Assembly (NCBI RefSeq): GCF_023100805.1
Contig: NZ_CP095855.1
Location: 2,521,001 to 2,585,000, forward strand
DNA: 64,000 bases
Source: Chitinophaga filiformis
GTDB taxonomy: Bacteria; Bacteroidota; Bacteroidia; Chitinophagales; Chitinophagaceae
Reading direction: 5' to 3'
Shown here: piece after piece, positions 10,801-19,300 of the stretch
How positions within the stretch are numbered: position 1 is the stretch's first letter
Layout: every line of letters begins with the position of its first letter
Notes under the pieces: generated by a model
Seen by the model: only the letters and a program-made list of their open reading frames with translations
Databases searched by the model: none
Told to the model about the DNA's origin: nothing
Translations under genes and position numbers: made by a program

Positions 10801-13001
10801 TGCTACGTAAAGTGAAAGCATTATTGCTGGATGCATATACTCACCAGGAATACCCTTTTGACGGCTTACTGAAGGACCTGTCATTAAAGAGGGACCTGAG
10901 TCATTCTCCGCTATTCGATGTAATGATGGTGTTACACGACGGCCGGAAATCAGTAGGGCTGAAAGACATCAGTGCAACAGAAATAAAACTGGCAACTGGT
11001 TTCAGCAAGTTTGACCTGACCTTTTCATTTGCCGAAACAGACGAAGCCCTAAGTCTTACATTGGAATATAATACCGCCTTGTTTGACAAGGAAAGGATCC
11101 AACAGCTGGGGAATCATTTCATACAACTGGCAGCAGCATTCACAACCGATCCGGATTGCCGGCTGATGGACGCAGAGATGCTGTCGCAGGAAGAGCAGTA
11201 TGAACTACTGGAAACCTTCAGCGGACCAGCAGCCATACGGTCTGAAGAGACGCTGGTAAGCCGCTTTGAAGCGCAGGTACGGCGTACGCCGCAGCAAATA
11301 GCTTACCGGGACGATACTACACAACTCACCTATAAGGCATTGTCCTATCGTTCAGCACAGCTGGCGCGATACCTGGTTAGTGCTGTTGAAGTAAGACCAA
11401 AGGAACGGGTAGCACTCATCATGAACAGGAGCGAATGGTTAATTACCGGTATGTTGGGCGTGTTGAAAGCAGGCGCTACCTACCTGCCGGTAGACGCTAC
11501 TATGCCTGTGGAAAGGATCCGGTATATGCTGGCAGATGCAGGCGTTAAAGTCGCGTTATCTGCCGTGCCTTTCAGTTGCGAAGGGGTAACTGTATTGCCC
11601 GCTGATATTTACTGGGAAGAGCTGAAGCAGGATTGGGATATCATTATACCTGAAGCAGCAGATCCTGCATATGTCATTTATACCTCCGGCTCTTCCGGCA
11701 GGCCTAAAGGCGTAATGGTGTCCCACGCCAGCATCGTACAGTTATGCGACTGGCATCAAACGGCTTTCCAGGTACATACAGGCAGCAGGGCTACTTTATT
11801 TGCCGGTGTCAGTTTCGATGCCTCCGGCTGGGAAATATGGCCTTATTTATTAAATGGCGCCACCTTATACAGGATACCTGACACTGCGAGAGGGGATATG
11901 GAGCTGCTGGCTGGTTTCCTCACAACGAATGATATTTCTCACTGTTTCCTGCCAACAGCCGTTTGCAGAACATTGCTGAACAGCGGAGTGGCATTGCATA
12001 CTGAATTGACACTGCTGACAGGAGGTGAAGCGCTGGGACATGTGCCTGTACCTGTATGTAAATTGTACAATAACTATGGTCCTACAGAATCGACAGTGGT
12101 CACCACCTCTTTTCCCGTAAGGGCAGCTACAAAAGGCGCTGTGCCTATCGGGAAGCCGATCGCAGGAAGGAGGGTGTATATACTGGATGAGCACATGCAT
12201 TTGCAACCTGTAGGTGTGAATGGCAGATTATACATAGCAGGCGAGGGGCTTGCGCTCGCTTACCTGGGGCAGCCGGCGCTCACCGCAGCGCGTTTCATCA
12301 GCAATCCTTTTCATGGAGGCCTGATGTACGACAGCGGAGATACCGGAAGGTGGCTGCCTGACGGCAATATTGTCTTCACCGGTCGTGCCGATGAACAGGT
12401 GAAGATCAGGGGCAATCGTGTAGAGCCGGCAGAAACTGCGCATTTACTCATGCAGTATGAGCAGATAGAAGAGGCAGTTGTATGTGCATTCGGCAATACT
12501 GATGATGTTTTTCTCGCTGCATATTATGTAGGCCCGGAGGATATCAGCCCGCAGGTACTGAGAACATATTTGCAGTATCATCTGCCGGAATACATGATAC
12601 CTGCTTATTTTACCAGGGTTGCTTTCATACCGTTGACGGTGAACGGAAAAACAGACAGGGATGCATTACCTGCGCCTGTTCCCCTGACTACAGACTTTAC
12701 GGCGCCGAGGAATGAAACAGAGGAAAGACTGGCTACTATATGGCAGGATGTTTTGGGGCTTGCAAGGGTGGGCATAGACGATAATTTCTTCCTGCTGGGA
12801 GGGCATTCACTGAAAGCCATACAGGTATTGTCGAGAATACATAAAGAGTTTTCAATAAAACTGGAATTAAGCAGTTTGTTTCAGCACCCCAGGCTATCAG
12901 ATTTTCATGATGAATTAGCCGTGTTGATATGGGCTAAGCGCACCCAAACCAATGTAACCACTATTACGAATCCCACAAAAATTGACGAGATAGTATTATG
13001 A
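1878..13001 (+). CDS. NRPS 1: FAAL-ACP-(C-A-PCP)x3, lipoinitiation and modules 1-3
   Basis: Residue numbers count from a possible GTG at 1872; ATG 1878 is preferred because it is the only ATG near the AAAAGGAAA stretch. Residues 1-570 are a fatty acyl-AMP ligase (QFSSGSTSHPKG near 171; TGRAKNIIIINGQNYYPQD). An ACP follows with Ser600 in GLNSLEAV. Then come C1 (from about 654, HHLVSDG at 787), A1, PCP1 (Ser1608), C2, A2, PCP2 (Ser2617), C3 (HHIIADE at 2802), A3 and PCP3 (Ser3646). My reading of the A pocket gives DTESIGTVCK for A1 and A2, close to the lysine code DAESIGSVCK, and DAWFLGNVVK for A3, a known leucine code. There is no epimerase or methyltransferase domain. The C-terminal tail ends in DEIVL, a probable docking tail for the TubC-like N-terminus of NRPS 2, whose ATG overlaps the stop by 4 nt. 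Modules 1 and 2 are near-identical copies. Confidence 0.95.
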   Translation: MIQERCNSLVDILQQAAEGTSGITFILASDKERCLCYDELRKNALHVLHNLTLQGLQPGDELVMQIEDNALFLTVFWACLYGKIIPVPIAMGSQEGHKDKLFNVWSTLHHPFLLSEDNWAAPARSYAEEKDCLPAWEEMRTRHIPVASLTAEAGSGTYLSSAPEDIAYIQFSSGSTSHPKGVTLTHGNLLANISDIRERSATTAADKALSWLPLTHDMGLICFHLSCVIAGIDQYLIATPLFIRRPLLWMEKAHQHRITQLYSPNFGYQYILAALSGIDRPAWNLEAVRIIYNGAEPINKSLCEDFMRVMSSFGLREHTMFPGYGLAEACVAVTLPTPGEPLQFVSLDRNYLQTGDRVRYVPDRLHFACVGYPMASTSIAITNDQGEWLEDDHIGNIWISGHNVTSGYYNNPEASSRAIENGWLKTGDLGFISEGRLYITGRAKNIIIINGQNYYPQDIEHHAQIPGIKPGDIVACQALPAGSDKHELVLFVHFRRSVQEFHPLVIQLRAQLLAKLGIVPDRIVMVKSVPRTTSGKVQHYLLVQQFERGDYDSQLEALAMLDRAYYQVDEDTVKALVQEVFSVSGDPDEDFFRNGLNSLEAVRLVSRLRAAGFELTVREVFEHHTIRSLQRYLLEKEHSGANTIPVAAANALYELSVGQRRFWHFCQLEGASVAANIASGAYIQGQLSAEAFIAAFARIVSRHESLRTVFVVQDGEVYQRVLTAEEIGFRVEVMDPGNEADPLSYARAAALEQAATAFDLYQGPLLRVTLFKLSATEYYFAFVIHHLVSDGWSIDVISRELEQLYTGGGTDVLPALRIQYKDYLSWSRERILQADYWSSLLSGVLPGVDLSIWGGHRNNARKGHIVYYHLDAAIVAGLSGISHEVTLFTTLLSAFSILLHRYTGQSELMLSTDSAGRTHPELEEQVGYYLQLLPLRFKIEGGTRFRDYQRSVHEQLLDAYAYQESSEQVLSGLYEPGIYDILFLYQHFNGFSRLGEGLKVTTEDLDNGSSLNAMQLECWPSAEGITLKLRYDISLFGEWQMSRLLEHYSYLCTAIAASPDATLDSYDIVSAGERERLLSFNPPSEAVTGATITKLISRNQGAAVAIRDGDTTLSYAALESASNRLAHYLRSTCGVGAGSIVGVLAGRSASTAIALLGILKSGAAYLPIDTDYPVERIRYMLEDSGAVLLLSDSAMPALNCRQELLSVDLSSYADSYPDWEISGSDTAYVIYTSGSTGQPKGVQISHTSLTDYAETFSTYFGVSSTDVVLHQSSLSFDTAVEELYPVLIAGGELVIAPEGGKAVSALCELMCRYKVTLLSTTPLVIGEINQGAYDTSSLRVLISGGDELRPGQIDRLPSSLSIYNTYGPSESTVCATYHKISDRSKAGLLGRPIRNRAVYIMDAQGRLQPAGVRGEIVLGGTGISKGYLHREALTQERFIPNQYGAGMLYRTGDQGWWTAEGELVFGGRVDTQLKLRGYRIEPGEIAHVLQGYAGIESSVVVPVEIGGVLQLVGYYSGETVKQEALRSYLLSLLPWYMVPAHLVCLDQLPRTVNGKIDRERLPMPVLSETALPEGAHEVLLATIWSEELGVSPIHRGDSFFALGGHSLSAVRVLSRVYEQTGIRLELRDLFLHPALQAQALLLKQREQSGYQPIPVVAAGPQYALSPGQRRIWLSEATANVKTAFNIAKFCSLSYEQDFDEQAFINAFSAIVSRHESLRTVFVVQDGEVYQRVLTAEEIGFNVAVVDLSNEADPLSVARAAALEHASTAFDLYQGPLLRVTLFKLSATEYYFAFVIHHLVSDGWSIDVISRELEQLYTGGGRDTLPALRIQYKDYLSWSPERVLHANHWSSLLSGVLPVTDLSVWGGHRNNARKGHIVYHHLHADIVAGLSGISREVTLFTTLLSAFSILLHRYTGQSELLLSTDSAGRTHPELEEQVGYYLQLLPLRFKIDGDTHFRDYQRSVHEQLLDAYAYQESSEQVLSGLHEPGIYDILFLYQDFSRKNNQGLKVTTEDLDNGSSLNAMQLECWPSAEGITLKLRYDISLFGEWQMSRLLEHYSYLCTAIAASPDATLDSYDIVSAGERERLLSFNPPSEAVTGATITKLISRNQGAAVAIRDGDTTLSYAALESASNRLAHYLRSTCGVGAGSIVGVLAGRSASTAIALLGILKSGAAYLPIDTDYPVERIRYMLEDSGAVLLLSDSAMPALNCRQELLSADLSAYADSYPDWEISGSDTAYVIYTSGSTGQPKGVQISHASLTDYAETFSTYFGVSSTDVVLHQSSLSFDTAVEELYPVLVAGGELVIAPEGGKAVSALCELMCRYKVTVLSTTPLVIGEINQGAYDTSSLRVLISGGDELRPGQIDRLPSSLSIYNTYGPSESTVCATYHKINDRSRAGLLGRPIRNRAVYIMDAQGRLQPAGVRGEIVLGGTGISKGYLHREALTQERFIPNQYGAGMLYRTGDQGWWTAEGELVFGGRVDTQLKLRGYRIEPGEIAHVLQGYAGIESSVVVPVEIGGVLQLVGYYSGETVKQEALRSYLLSLLPWYMVPAHLVCLDQLPRTVNGKIDRERLPMPVLSETALPEGAHEVLLATIWSEELGVSPIHRGDNFFALGGHSLSAVRVLSRVYEQTGIRLELRDLFLHPALQAQALLLQQREQSGYQPIPVVAQKEYYTLSHAQQRLWVLDQFKEVAVAYNIHLCYRLKGFIDVPLLEAAFRYVIGRHESLRTRFVNQHGIPYQQLVDIPFELAYADLSALADKERLVLKAAEEAVITPFDLEEGPLLRACIWQLEAEAYVFVLVLHHIIADEWSMGILMEELLTVYNAYREGDQPALSDLTIQYKDYSAWQEAVLQGERAAAAREYWTQLLHEPLPLLSMPTDRQREPVMTHQGERIDMMIPVPVFKTLQHLLREENSSLFMGLLSLVYVLLYRYSGQTDIIVGTPVAGRDHPALKDQIGFYVNLLALRMQVDMGLGFTGLLRKVKALLLDAYTHQEYPFDGLLKDLSLKRDLSHSPLFDVMMVLHDGRKSVGLKDISATEIKLATGFSKFDLTFSFAETDEALSLTLEYNTALFDKERIQQLGNHFIQLAAAFTTDPDCRLMDAEMLSQEEQYELLETFSGPAAIRSEETLVSRFEAQVRRTPQQIAYRDDTTQLTYKALSYRSAQLARYLVSAVEVRPKERVALIMNRSEWLITGMLGVLKAGATYLPVDATMPVERIRYMLADAGVKVALSAVPFSCEGVTVLPADIYWEELKQDWDIIIPEAADPAYVIYTSGSSGRPKGVMVSHASIVQLCDWHQTAFQVHTGSRATLFAGVSFDASGWEIWPYLLNGATLYRIPDTARGDMELLAGFLTTNDISHCFLPTAVCRTLLNSGVALHTELTLLTGGEALGHVPVPVCKLYNNYGPTESTVVTTSFPVRAATKGAVPIGKPIAGRRVYILDEHMHLQPVGVNGRLYIAGEGLALAYLGQPALTAARFISNPFHGGLMYDSGDTGRWLPDGNIVFTGRADEQVKIRGNRVEPAETAHLLMQYEQIEEAVVCAFGNTDDVFLAAYYVGPEDISPQVLRTYLQYHLPEYMIPAYFTRVAFIPLTVNGKTDRDALPAPVPLTTDFTAPRNETEERLATIWQDVLGLARVGIDDNFFLLGGHSLKAIQVLSRIHKEFSIKLELSSLFQHPRLSDFHDELAVLIWAKRTQTNVTTITNPTKIDEIVL
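3970..6848 (+). repeat. Copy 1 of a 2.9-kb intragenic tandem duplication (module 1)
   Basis: This segment of NRPS 1 covers most of C1, A1 and PCP1 and matches 7003-9875. The offset is 3033 bp before about 4840 and 3027 bp after it, because copy 2 lacks two codons. Two stretches, about 4875-5497 and 6117-6664, look base-for-base identical to the second copy, including synonymous positions. Confidence 0.95.
7003..9875 (+). repeat. Copy 2 of a 2.9-kb intragenic tandem duplication (module 2)
   Basis: Second copy, covering C2 (from the middle), A2 and PCP2. Only a few residues differ in the A domain, for example SADLSAYAD for SVDLSSYAD and KINDRSRAG for KISDRSKAG. The 5' part of the C domain before the repeat is clearly different (QYALSPGQRRIW versus LYELSVGQRRFW), so the copies diverge sharply outside the block. 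Confidence 0.95.
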
Positions 13002-16000
13002 GCATAAGCTTATTGTTAGCCAGGTTGAAGCAATTGCAGGTGAGCCTTCAGTTGAAAGATGGTCAGCTGAGCATTAGTGCTCCTGAGGGCGTACTTACGC
13101 CCGAACTTATCCAGGAGCTGAAGAAAGAGAAACCTGCCATCACTTCCTTCTTACGCAACCTGCAGGGAGGGAACTACCGGAAAATAAAACCGGTGCCGCT
13201 ACAGGAGCATTACCAGGTATCGCATGCACAACGCAGGTTGTGGCTGATGGATCAGTTTGGAGATACCACGGCGGTATATAACATTCCCATGATCTGCAAT
13301 ATCCGCGGTAACCTCGACATCGCGGCGATGGAAAAGGCATTTCAGACAGTGGTACAACGCCACGAGAGTTTAAGGACCGTATTTCTTTTGTCAGATGGTG
13401 AGCCCCGTCAGAAAATATTGCCTGCTTCAGCGGCGGATTGTCAGCTGCTATACGAGGACCTTCAGGCATTGCCTGATCCCTCAAAGGCTGCCTGGGAAAA
13501 GATACAGCATGTTATATCCACGCCTTTCAATCTGCAGGAGGGTCCCTTGCTGAGAGTATGCCTGTTGAGGGTAGCTCCGCAGGTATCCCTGTTCGCCTTC
13601 TGCATCCATCATATCGTAGCTGATGAATGGTCTATGCAGCTGCTGGTAAAGGAGATATTGGCCTTATACGATGCCTGTTCCCAGGGCATCCATGTAGATA
13701 CTGCCCCGCTGGAGATCCAGTATAAAGACTATGCCGCCTGGCAATTGGAATCATTAAACGAGAGTGGCGGACAGGAACAGCGGAACTACTGGCTGGAACA
13801 TCTGAAAGGGCCCTTACCGGTACTCGAACTACCGGCAGATCAACCACGGCCGCCGGTACAGACCTATAATGGCGAGCGTGTTGTGACCATCATTCCTGCG
13901 GAAAAACAGCTACTGTTTGCCACACTCGTCCAGCAACGTACCGCCTCTGTTTTCATGGGATTGGTGGCTATCGTAAAAACCTTACTATATCGCTATACAG
14001 GCCAGGAAGATCTAATAGTGGGAACGCCTGTGGCAGGAAGGGAGCATCCTGACCTGGAAGATCAGATCGGCTTTTATGTGAACACATTGGTATTGCGTAC
14101 GCAGCTGGACGGAAAGAAAGGCTTCAATGCACTGCTGGACAGCGTGAAGGACATGGCCTTGAAAGCCTATGCCAATCAGCATTATCCTTTTAACCTGCTG
14201 GTAGAGGAACTGGGAATGAAAAGAGATATCAGCCGCTCTCCCATATTTGATGTTATGGTGGTATTGCAGGACGCCAATGAGAGTATTCCCCTGAAACTGC
14301 CTGGTGTAGAGGTGCAGGAACTGGATATTCCGCTGTCCGGAAGCAAGTTTGACCTGACATTTTATTTCAAGCAGAAACCTGAAGGCTTACAGGTAGAACT
14401 GGAATACAACAAAGATATTTTCAGTCGCACGAGGATAGAACGCATGGCTGCGCACCTGGAAGGCTTGCTGGAAAGTGCAGCGCAATCGCCGGATATGCCG
14501 ATTGCTGAACTGAGGTATATCCAGCCGGCTGAAGCGCAACTGATACTGGAACATTTCAATGATACTGCCGTCGAATTCCCGGCATTTACTCCCGTACCGG
14601 CACTGATCGCAAGGCAGGCGGCTTTACATCCTGAGAGGACGGCCCTTATTGCCGGAGGAAGCCACCTGAGTTATGGTGAACTGGAAAGAAAGGCAACGCT
14701 GCTGGCTGCTTACCTGCAGCAACAAAGGAAGCCGGGCGATCAGGCCCCTGTGGGCATCCTGCTGGAACGTAGTGTGTGGTTGCCACTTGCTATACTGGGC
14801 GTGCTGCAATCGGGCGTTGCTTATCTGCCGTTAGACTATAATGCGCCGGCAGAACGCATCGGCCAGATACTCCATGCCAGTGGGGCCAGTGTCGTATTAA
14901 CAAGTGAAGCATTGCTGGAGCGCTTATCTGGCTATGAAGGGCAGACGGTCATTGTCAGCGGGGCGTCCATATACGATCATACAACAATACCGCAGCTGCC
15001 TGCCATAAGCCCGGATGCGGCGGCATATGTCATATATACATCAGGATCTACAGGACAGCCGAAAGGAGTGGTGATCGGTCATGCAGCATTGTACAACCTG
15101 ATGCAGGCAATGAGCCGGGAAACAGGCATCAGTGCGGAGGATAAATGGCTGGCCGTTACAACGGCATCATTTGATATGTCTGTTGTTGAACTGTTGCTGC
15201 CATTGGTGAACGGCAGCCAGTTAGTAGTAGCCACCGGCGAGGAAGTGTATTCAACCGATGCATTACAGGCATTGTTGGATGATGGTATTACGATGATGCA
15301 GGCAACACCGGGTATGTGGCATTTACTGACAGAGAGCGGCTGGAAAGGTGATCCTGCGCTGAAGATCATTACCGGGGGAGAAGCGCTTGGCATCTCACTG
15401 GCACAACGTTTACTGGATCGTTGCCATACGCTGTGGAATATGTATGGACCGACAGAAACAACTGTTTATGCTACCTGGCATAAAGTACGGCAGGCGGCAG
15501 ACGCTATATTGATCGGCCGCGGTATTTCCAATATGAAAGCCTATGTACTGGATGCCAGCAGGCAATTGCTGCCGACTGGTGTGCCCGGAAGATTGTTTGT
15601 CAGCGGAGCCGGTTTGTCGGACGGCTACCTGGGGCAGGCAGAACTGACTGCCGGCAGGTTTATACCTAATCCCTTCCTGGAAGGGCAACTGATGTACGAT
15701 ACAGGTGACATCTGCAGCTGGACGGAAGAAGGATATCTCAGGTATTACGGCCGTGGCGATCATCAGCTGAAGATACGGGGATACAGGATAGAGCCGGGAG
15801 AGATAGAACATATACTGCTGCAATATGCAGGGGTTAACCATGCCATAGTGTGTGCCTTTGAACGGGAGAATGAGAAATATCTTGCCGCTTATTATACCAG
15901 CGGGGACAATGTACCAGAAGAGACCATACAACAACACCTGCGACGGTTTCTGCCAGACTATATGGTGCCGGCCTATGTACTCCGCCTGGAGGAATTCCCG

Positions 16001-16360
16001 CTCACGCCGAACGGGAAAGTAGATCGTAGCCTCTTGCCCGAACCGGAGCGTAAACAGTCGCAATACGTGGCCCCCAGGAATAAAACAGAGCAATTGCTGG
16101 CAACCATATGGGAAGAAGTGCTGGGCGTAGAACGTGTAGGTATTACAGACAACTTCTTTGCATTGGGGGGGCATTCCCTGAAAGCCATACTGGTATTGTC
16201 CAGGATCCAGAAAGAACTGTCCCTGAAACTCGAATTGAGGGACCTGTTTATGTTACCCACCCTGGCAGATCTCTATGCAGAAATAGAGATCATGGAATGG
16301 GCCAGGGATAGTCAATATGAAAAATTGAGCACTAATAAAACCGATGAGATCATTTTATGA
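12998..16360 (+). CDS. NRPS 2: docking-C-A-PCP, module 4
   Basis: 1120-residue single-module NRPS. Residues 1-55 (MSISLLLARLKQLQVSLQL onward) look like a TubC-type N-terminal docking domain. C4 starts near 68 with YQVSHAQRRLWLMDQF and has HHIVADEW at 204. A4 spans roughly 525-1020 with YTSGSTGQPKG. The PCP has Ser1060 in GGHSLKA. The pocket reads DMVQIGMVYK. The surrounding motifs (FDMSVVELLLPL, QATPGMWHLL) belong to the A-domain group that includes the glycine code DILQLGLIWK, but several pocket residues differ, so the substrate is left open. The start codon overlaps the NRPS 1 stop (ATGA) and the stop overlaps the NRPS 3 start in the same way, implying translational coupling. The tail ends in DEIIL, almost the same as that of NRPS 1. 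Confidence 0.93.
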   Translation: MSISLLLARLKQLQVSLQLKDGQLSISAPEGVLTPELIQELKKEKPAITSFLRNLQGGNYRKIKPVPLQEHYQVSHAQRRLWLMDQFGDTTAVYNIPMICNIRGNLDIAAMEKAFQTVVQRHESLRTVFLLSDGEPRQKILPASAADCQLLYEDLQALPDPSKAAWEKIQHVISTPFNLQEGPLLRVCLLRVAPQVSLFAFCIHHIVADEWSMQLLVKEILALYDACSQGIHVDTAPLEIQYKDYAAWQLESLNESGGQEQRNYWLEHLKGPLPVLELPADQPRPPVQTYNGERVVTIIPAEKQLLFATLVQQRTASVFMGLVAIVKTLLYRYTGQEDLIVGTPVAGREHPDLEDQIGFYVNTLVLRTQLDGKKGFNALLDSVKDMALKAYANQHYPFNLLVEELGMKRDISRSPIFDVMVVLQDANESIPLKLPGVEVQELDIPLSGSKFDLTFYFKQKPEGLQVELEYNKDIFSRTRIERMAAHLEGLLESAAQSPDMPIAELRYIQPAEAQLILEHFNDTAVEFPAFTPVPALIARQAALHPERTALIAGGSHLSYGELERKATLLAAYLQQQRKPGDQAPVGILLERSVWLPLAILGVLQSGVAYLPLDYNAPAERIGQILHASGASVVLTSEALLERLSGYEGQTVIVSGASIYDHTTIPQLPAISPDAAAYVIYTSGSTGQPKGVVIGHAALYNLMQAMSRETGISAEDKWLAVTTASFDMSVVELLLPLVNGSQLVVATGEEVYSTDALQALLDDGITMMQATPGMWHLLTESGWKGDPALKIITGGEALGISLAQRLLDRCHTLWNMYGPTETTVYATWHKVRQAADAILIGRGISNMKAYVLDASRQLLPTGVPGRLFVSGAGLSDGYLGQAELTAGRFIPNPFLEGQLMYDTGDICSWTEEGYLRYYGRGDHQLKIRGYRIEPGEIEHILLQYAGVNHAIVCAFERENEKYLAAYYTSGDNVPEETIQQHLRRFLPDYMVPAYVLRLEEFPLTPNGKVDRSLLPEPERKQSQYVAPRNKTEQLLATIWEEVLGVERVGITDNFFALGGHSLKAILVLSRIQKELSLKLELRDLFMLPTLADLYAEIEIMEWARDSQYEKLSTNKTDEIIL

Positions 16361-19300
16361 GCATCCAGCGTTTACTTTCCCGGTTAAAGGAACTATCCGT
16401 TCAACTCAGGCTAAAAGATGATAAGCTCAGTATTACGGCGCCAGATGGCGTACTGACTGCAGACCTGGTAGCAGAGATCAGGTCGAATAAGGAGTTGATC
16501 ACCCGGTTTCTGAAAAATATTGAACATGCTGCTTTCCGTAAGATACCACAGGTAGCGGAAAGCCCCTATTATGAATTGTCGCCTGCGCAGAAGAGAATGT
16601 GGCTGCTGGAACAGAAAAGACAGGGACAGCTGACCTACAACATGTTTAACGTGTATACCCTGGAAGGCCGTTTAAACAAAGCGGCCTTGTCCAGGGCTTT
16701 TGAAGCATTGGTGGAGCGCCATGAGAGCCTGCGCACGGTGTTTGTAATAGTAGATGGGCTGCCAAAATTACGCATCATCCCTTTCAGTGATTGTGGTTTC
16801 GAAGTAGCCTGGTCGCAGCCGCAGGATGCGGAAGCTTACCTGCAGGCCATTGCTGCTACCCCTTTTGACCTGCTGACAGGGCCGCTCTTTAAAGTAAATG
16901 TATTGGAAACAGGTGAAGAGCAATACATGTTGTTATTATCCATGCATCATATCATCTCTGATGAATGGTCCATGCAGGTGATGCTGCAGGAATTGCTGCT
17001 GTTGTACAATGCTTTTGATACGGATACACAAGCAGCGCTACCAGCCCTGCCTATCCAGTTTAAAGATTATGCCGCCTGGCAGTTGCAGCATTTGCAGGGT
17101 GAAAAGGCGGATGTACACCGCGATTACTGGCTGGCGCATCTCGGCGGTAAACTGCCGGTATTGCAATTGCCGCTGGATAAACCACGGGCAGATGTGCAGA
17201 CCTACCAGGGCGCTCAGTATAACTTTACGTTCAGCGAAAATGCCGGACCGCAATTACAACAGTATGTGCAGTCGAAAGGCGCAACGCTTTTCATGGGACT
17301 ACTGGCATTGGTAAAAGTATTGCTGTATCGTTATACAGCAGAAGAAGATATTATCATTGGCACTTCCGTAGCGGGGCGTGAGCATCCGGACCTGGAAGGC
17401 GTGATCGGGAACTTTCTGAATGCGCTGGCATTGAGAACGATCGTGGATGGTACCGCAGGATTTGATCAGTTGCTGGAAAAAGTAAAGGAGACGGCATTGA
17501 ATGGATTTAGTCACGAGGCCTATCCCTTTGATCAGCTGGTGGAGGATCTTGGCATTGCGCCGGAACCTAACAGGCATCCCTTGTTTGATGTGGTAGTGAT
17601 CATGCAGAGCGAGCAGCAACTTCAGCGTGCTTTCCCTGTCATGAATGGCATTACGATAGATGTAAGGCCGGTAGACCTGAACATCAGTAAAGGTGATCTG
17701 CGTTTTCAGTTTGCCTATGAAAATGGTATACTGGAAGGCGGTATTGAATACAATACGGATCTGTTCAATGTTTCGAAGATAGCCGTAATAGCGGCAGACC
17801 TGGATCGTTTGCTGTCAGCTGTCCTTGCGGACCCACTATTACCCTTACAGCAACATGTATATCACGACAAGACTATACCACAGGGAGCAGTAGATTTTGA
17901 CAAGGTAATTGCTGCTCCGGTATTTCCGGCGCTACATACTGTGTTGAGTGAAACGGCGCAGCGGTTTCCCGGCAATATTGCCGTCTCCTCCGGGAAAGAA
18001 CAACTGACCTACAAAGCATTGGACGAGCGGAGCCGGCGACTGGCGCAGTTGCTGACGCTCCTGGGCGTTAGTCCTGCCACTCCTGTAGGTGTATTCCTGC
18101 CTTCCGGCACGAGGCAGGTCCTTTCCCTGCTTGCCTGTTTGCACAGCGGTGGTATATATATGCCGCTGGACCTGCAGCAGCCCTTAAGCAGGAACCTGCA
18201 TATCCTGAAAGAGCAATCGCCACATGTCCTCATTACCGGAATGGAAGACCTGGAGCAGGTGAAGGCCATCAGTGAGCAACTGGACAATAAGGTACCTTAC
18301 CTGCTGGGCATACCCGGTTTAACAGCCTCGCTGCTGGAAGGCCTGGAACTGGATGATATTTCCCTGACAGATAACGCCACAGAACAACTGCAACTGTATG
18401 CTTATAGCGGTAGTGGCTATGCATTGAATGGAATCGCATTGCCCCTGTTAAGTGCGAACATTCTTCCTCCATATACAGGCACTTATATCTTCTTTACATC
18501 CGGGTCAACAGGCGTACCGAAGGGAATTAAAGGCGATTTGCAAAGCCTTGCGCACTATATACACTGGCACCGGGAAACCTACCAGGTGGGTAGTGGAGTT
18601 AACATCAGCCAACTGGCGCCTGCTACATTTGATGCTTCACTGAAGGATATACTGGTAGCCTTGACCAGCGGCGCCACGCTTTGTATTCCTGTGCCGGAAC
18701 AGCGTTTCCAGATGGCTTTACTGGTGAAGTGGCTGGCTGCAGCTCATATCACCATCCTGCAGACGGTGCCCTCCCTGTTCAGACTGATCACCAAAGAACT
18801 GGCATCGGCCGGCAGCCGTTTGCAGTCGCTGCGCCTGGTGGTGCTGGCAGGAGAAAGATTGTATGGCCGCGACGTGCAGGAATGGCGCGCTATCAATGGT
18901 AATGACGCATTAATGGTGAATATGTATGGCCTTACAGAAACAACGATATTAAAAAGCTATTACCCGCTGACGCAATGGGAAGGGGCCGCAGGCGATATCA
19001 TACCTGTAGGTCAGCCTATCGCTAATACTAGTATAGCGGTTATGAGAAATAATGTATTATGTGTAGCGGGAGAGATAGGGGATGTGTATATCAAAAGTCC
19101 TTATGTAAGTCATGGCTATACCGATCCTGCGCTTACAGAACGTTTATTTGTAAAAAATCCGCTGGTGAATGACCGTGTGGAGTATGTCTGTCGCACAGGT
19201 GATATTGGCCGTTACCGGGAGGATGGAATGCTGGAATTGCTGGGCCGCAACGATGACCAGGTAAAGCTGCATGGTGTACGGGTAGAACTGGGTGCGGTAA

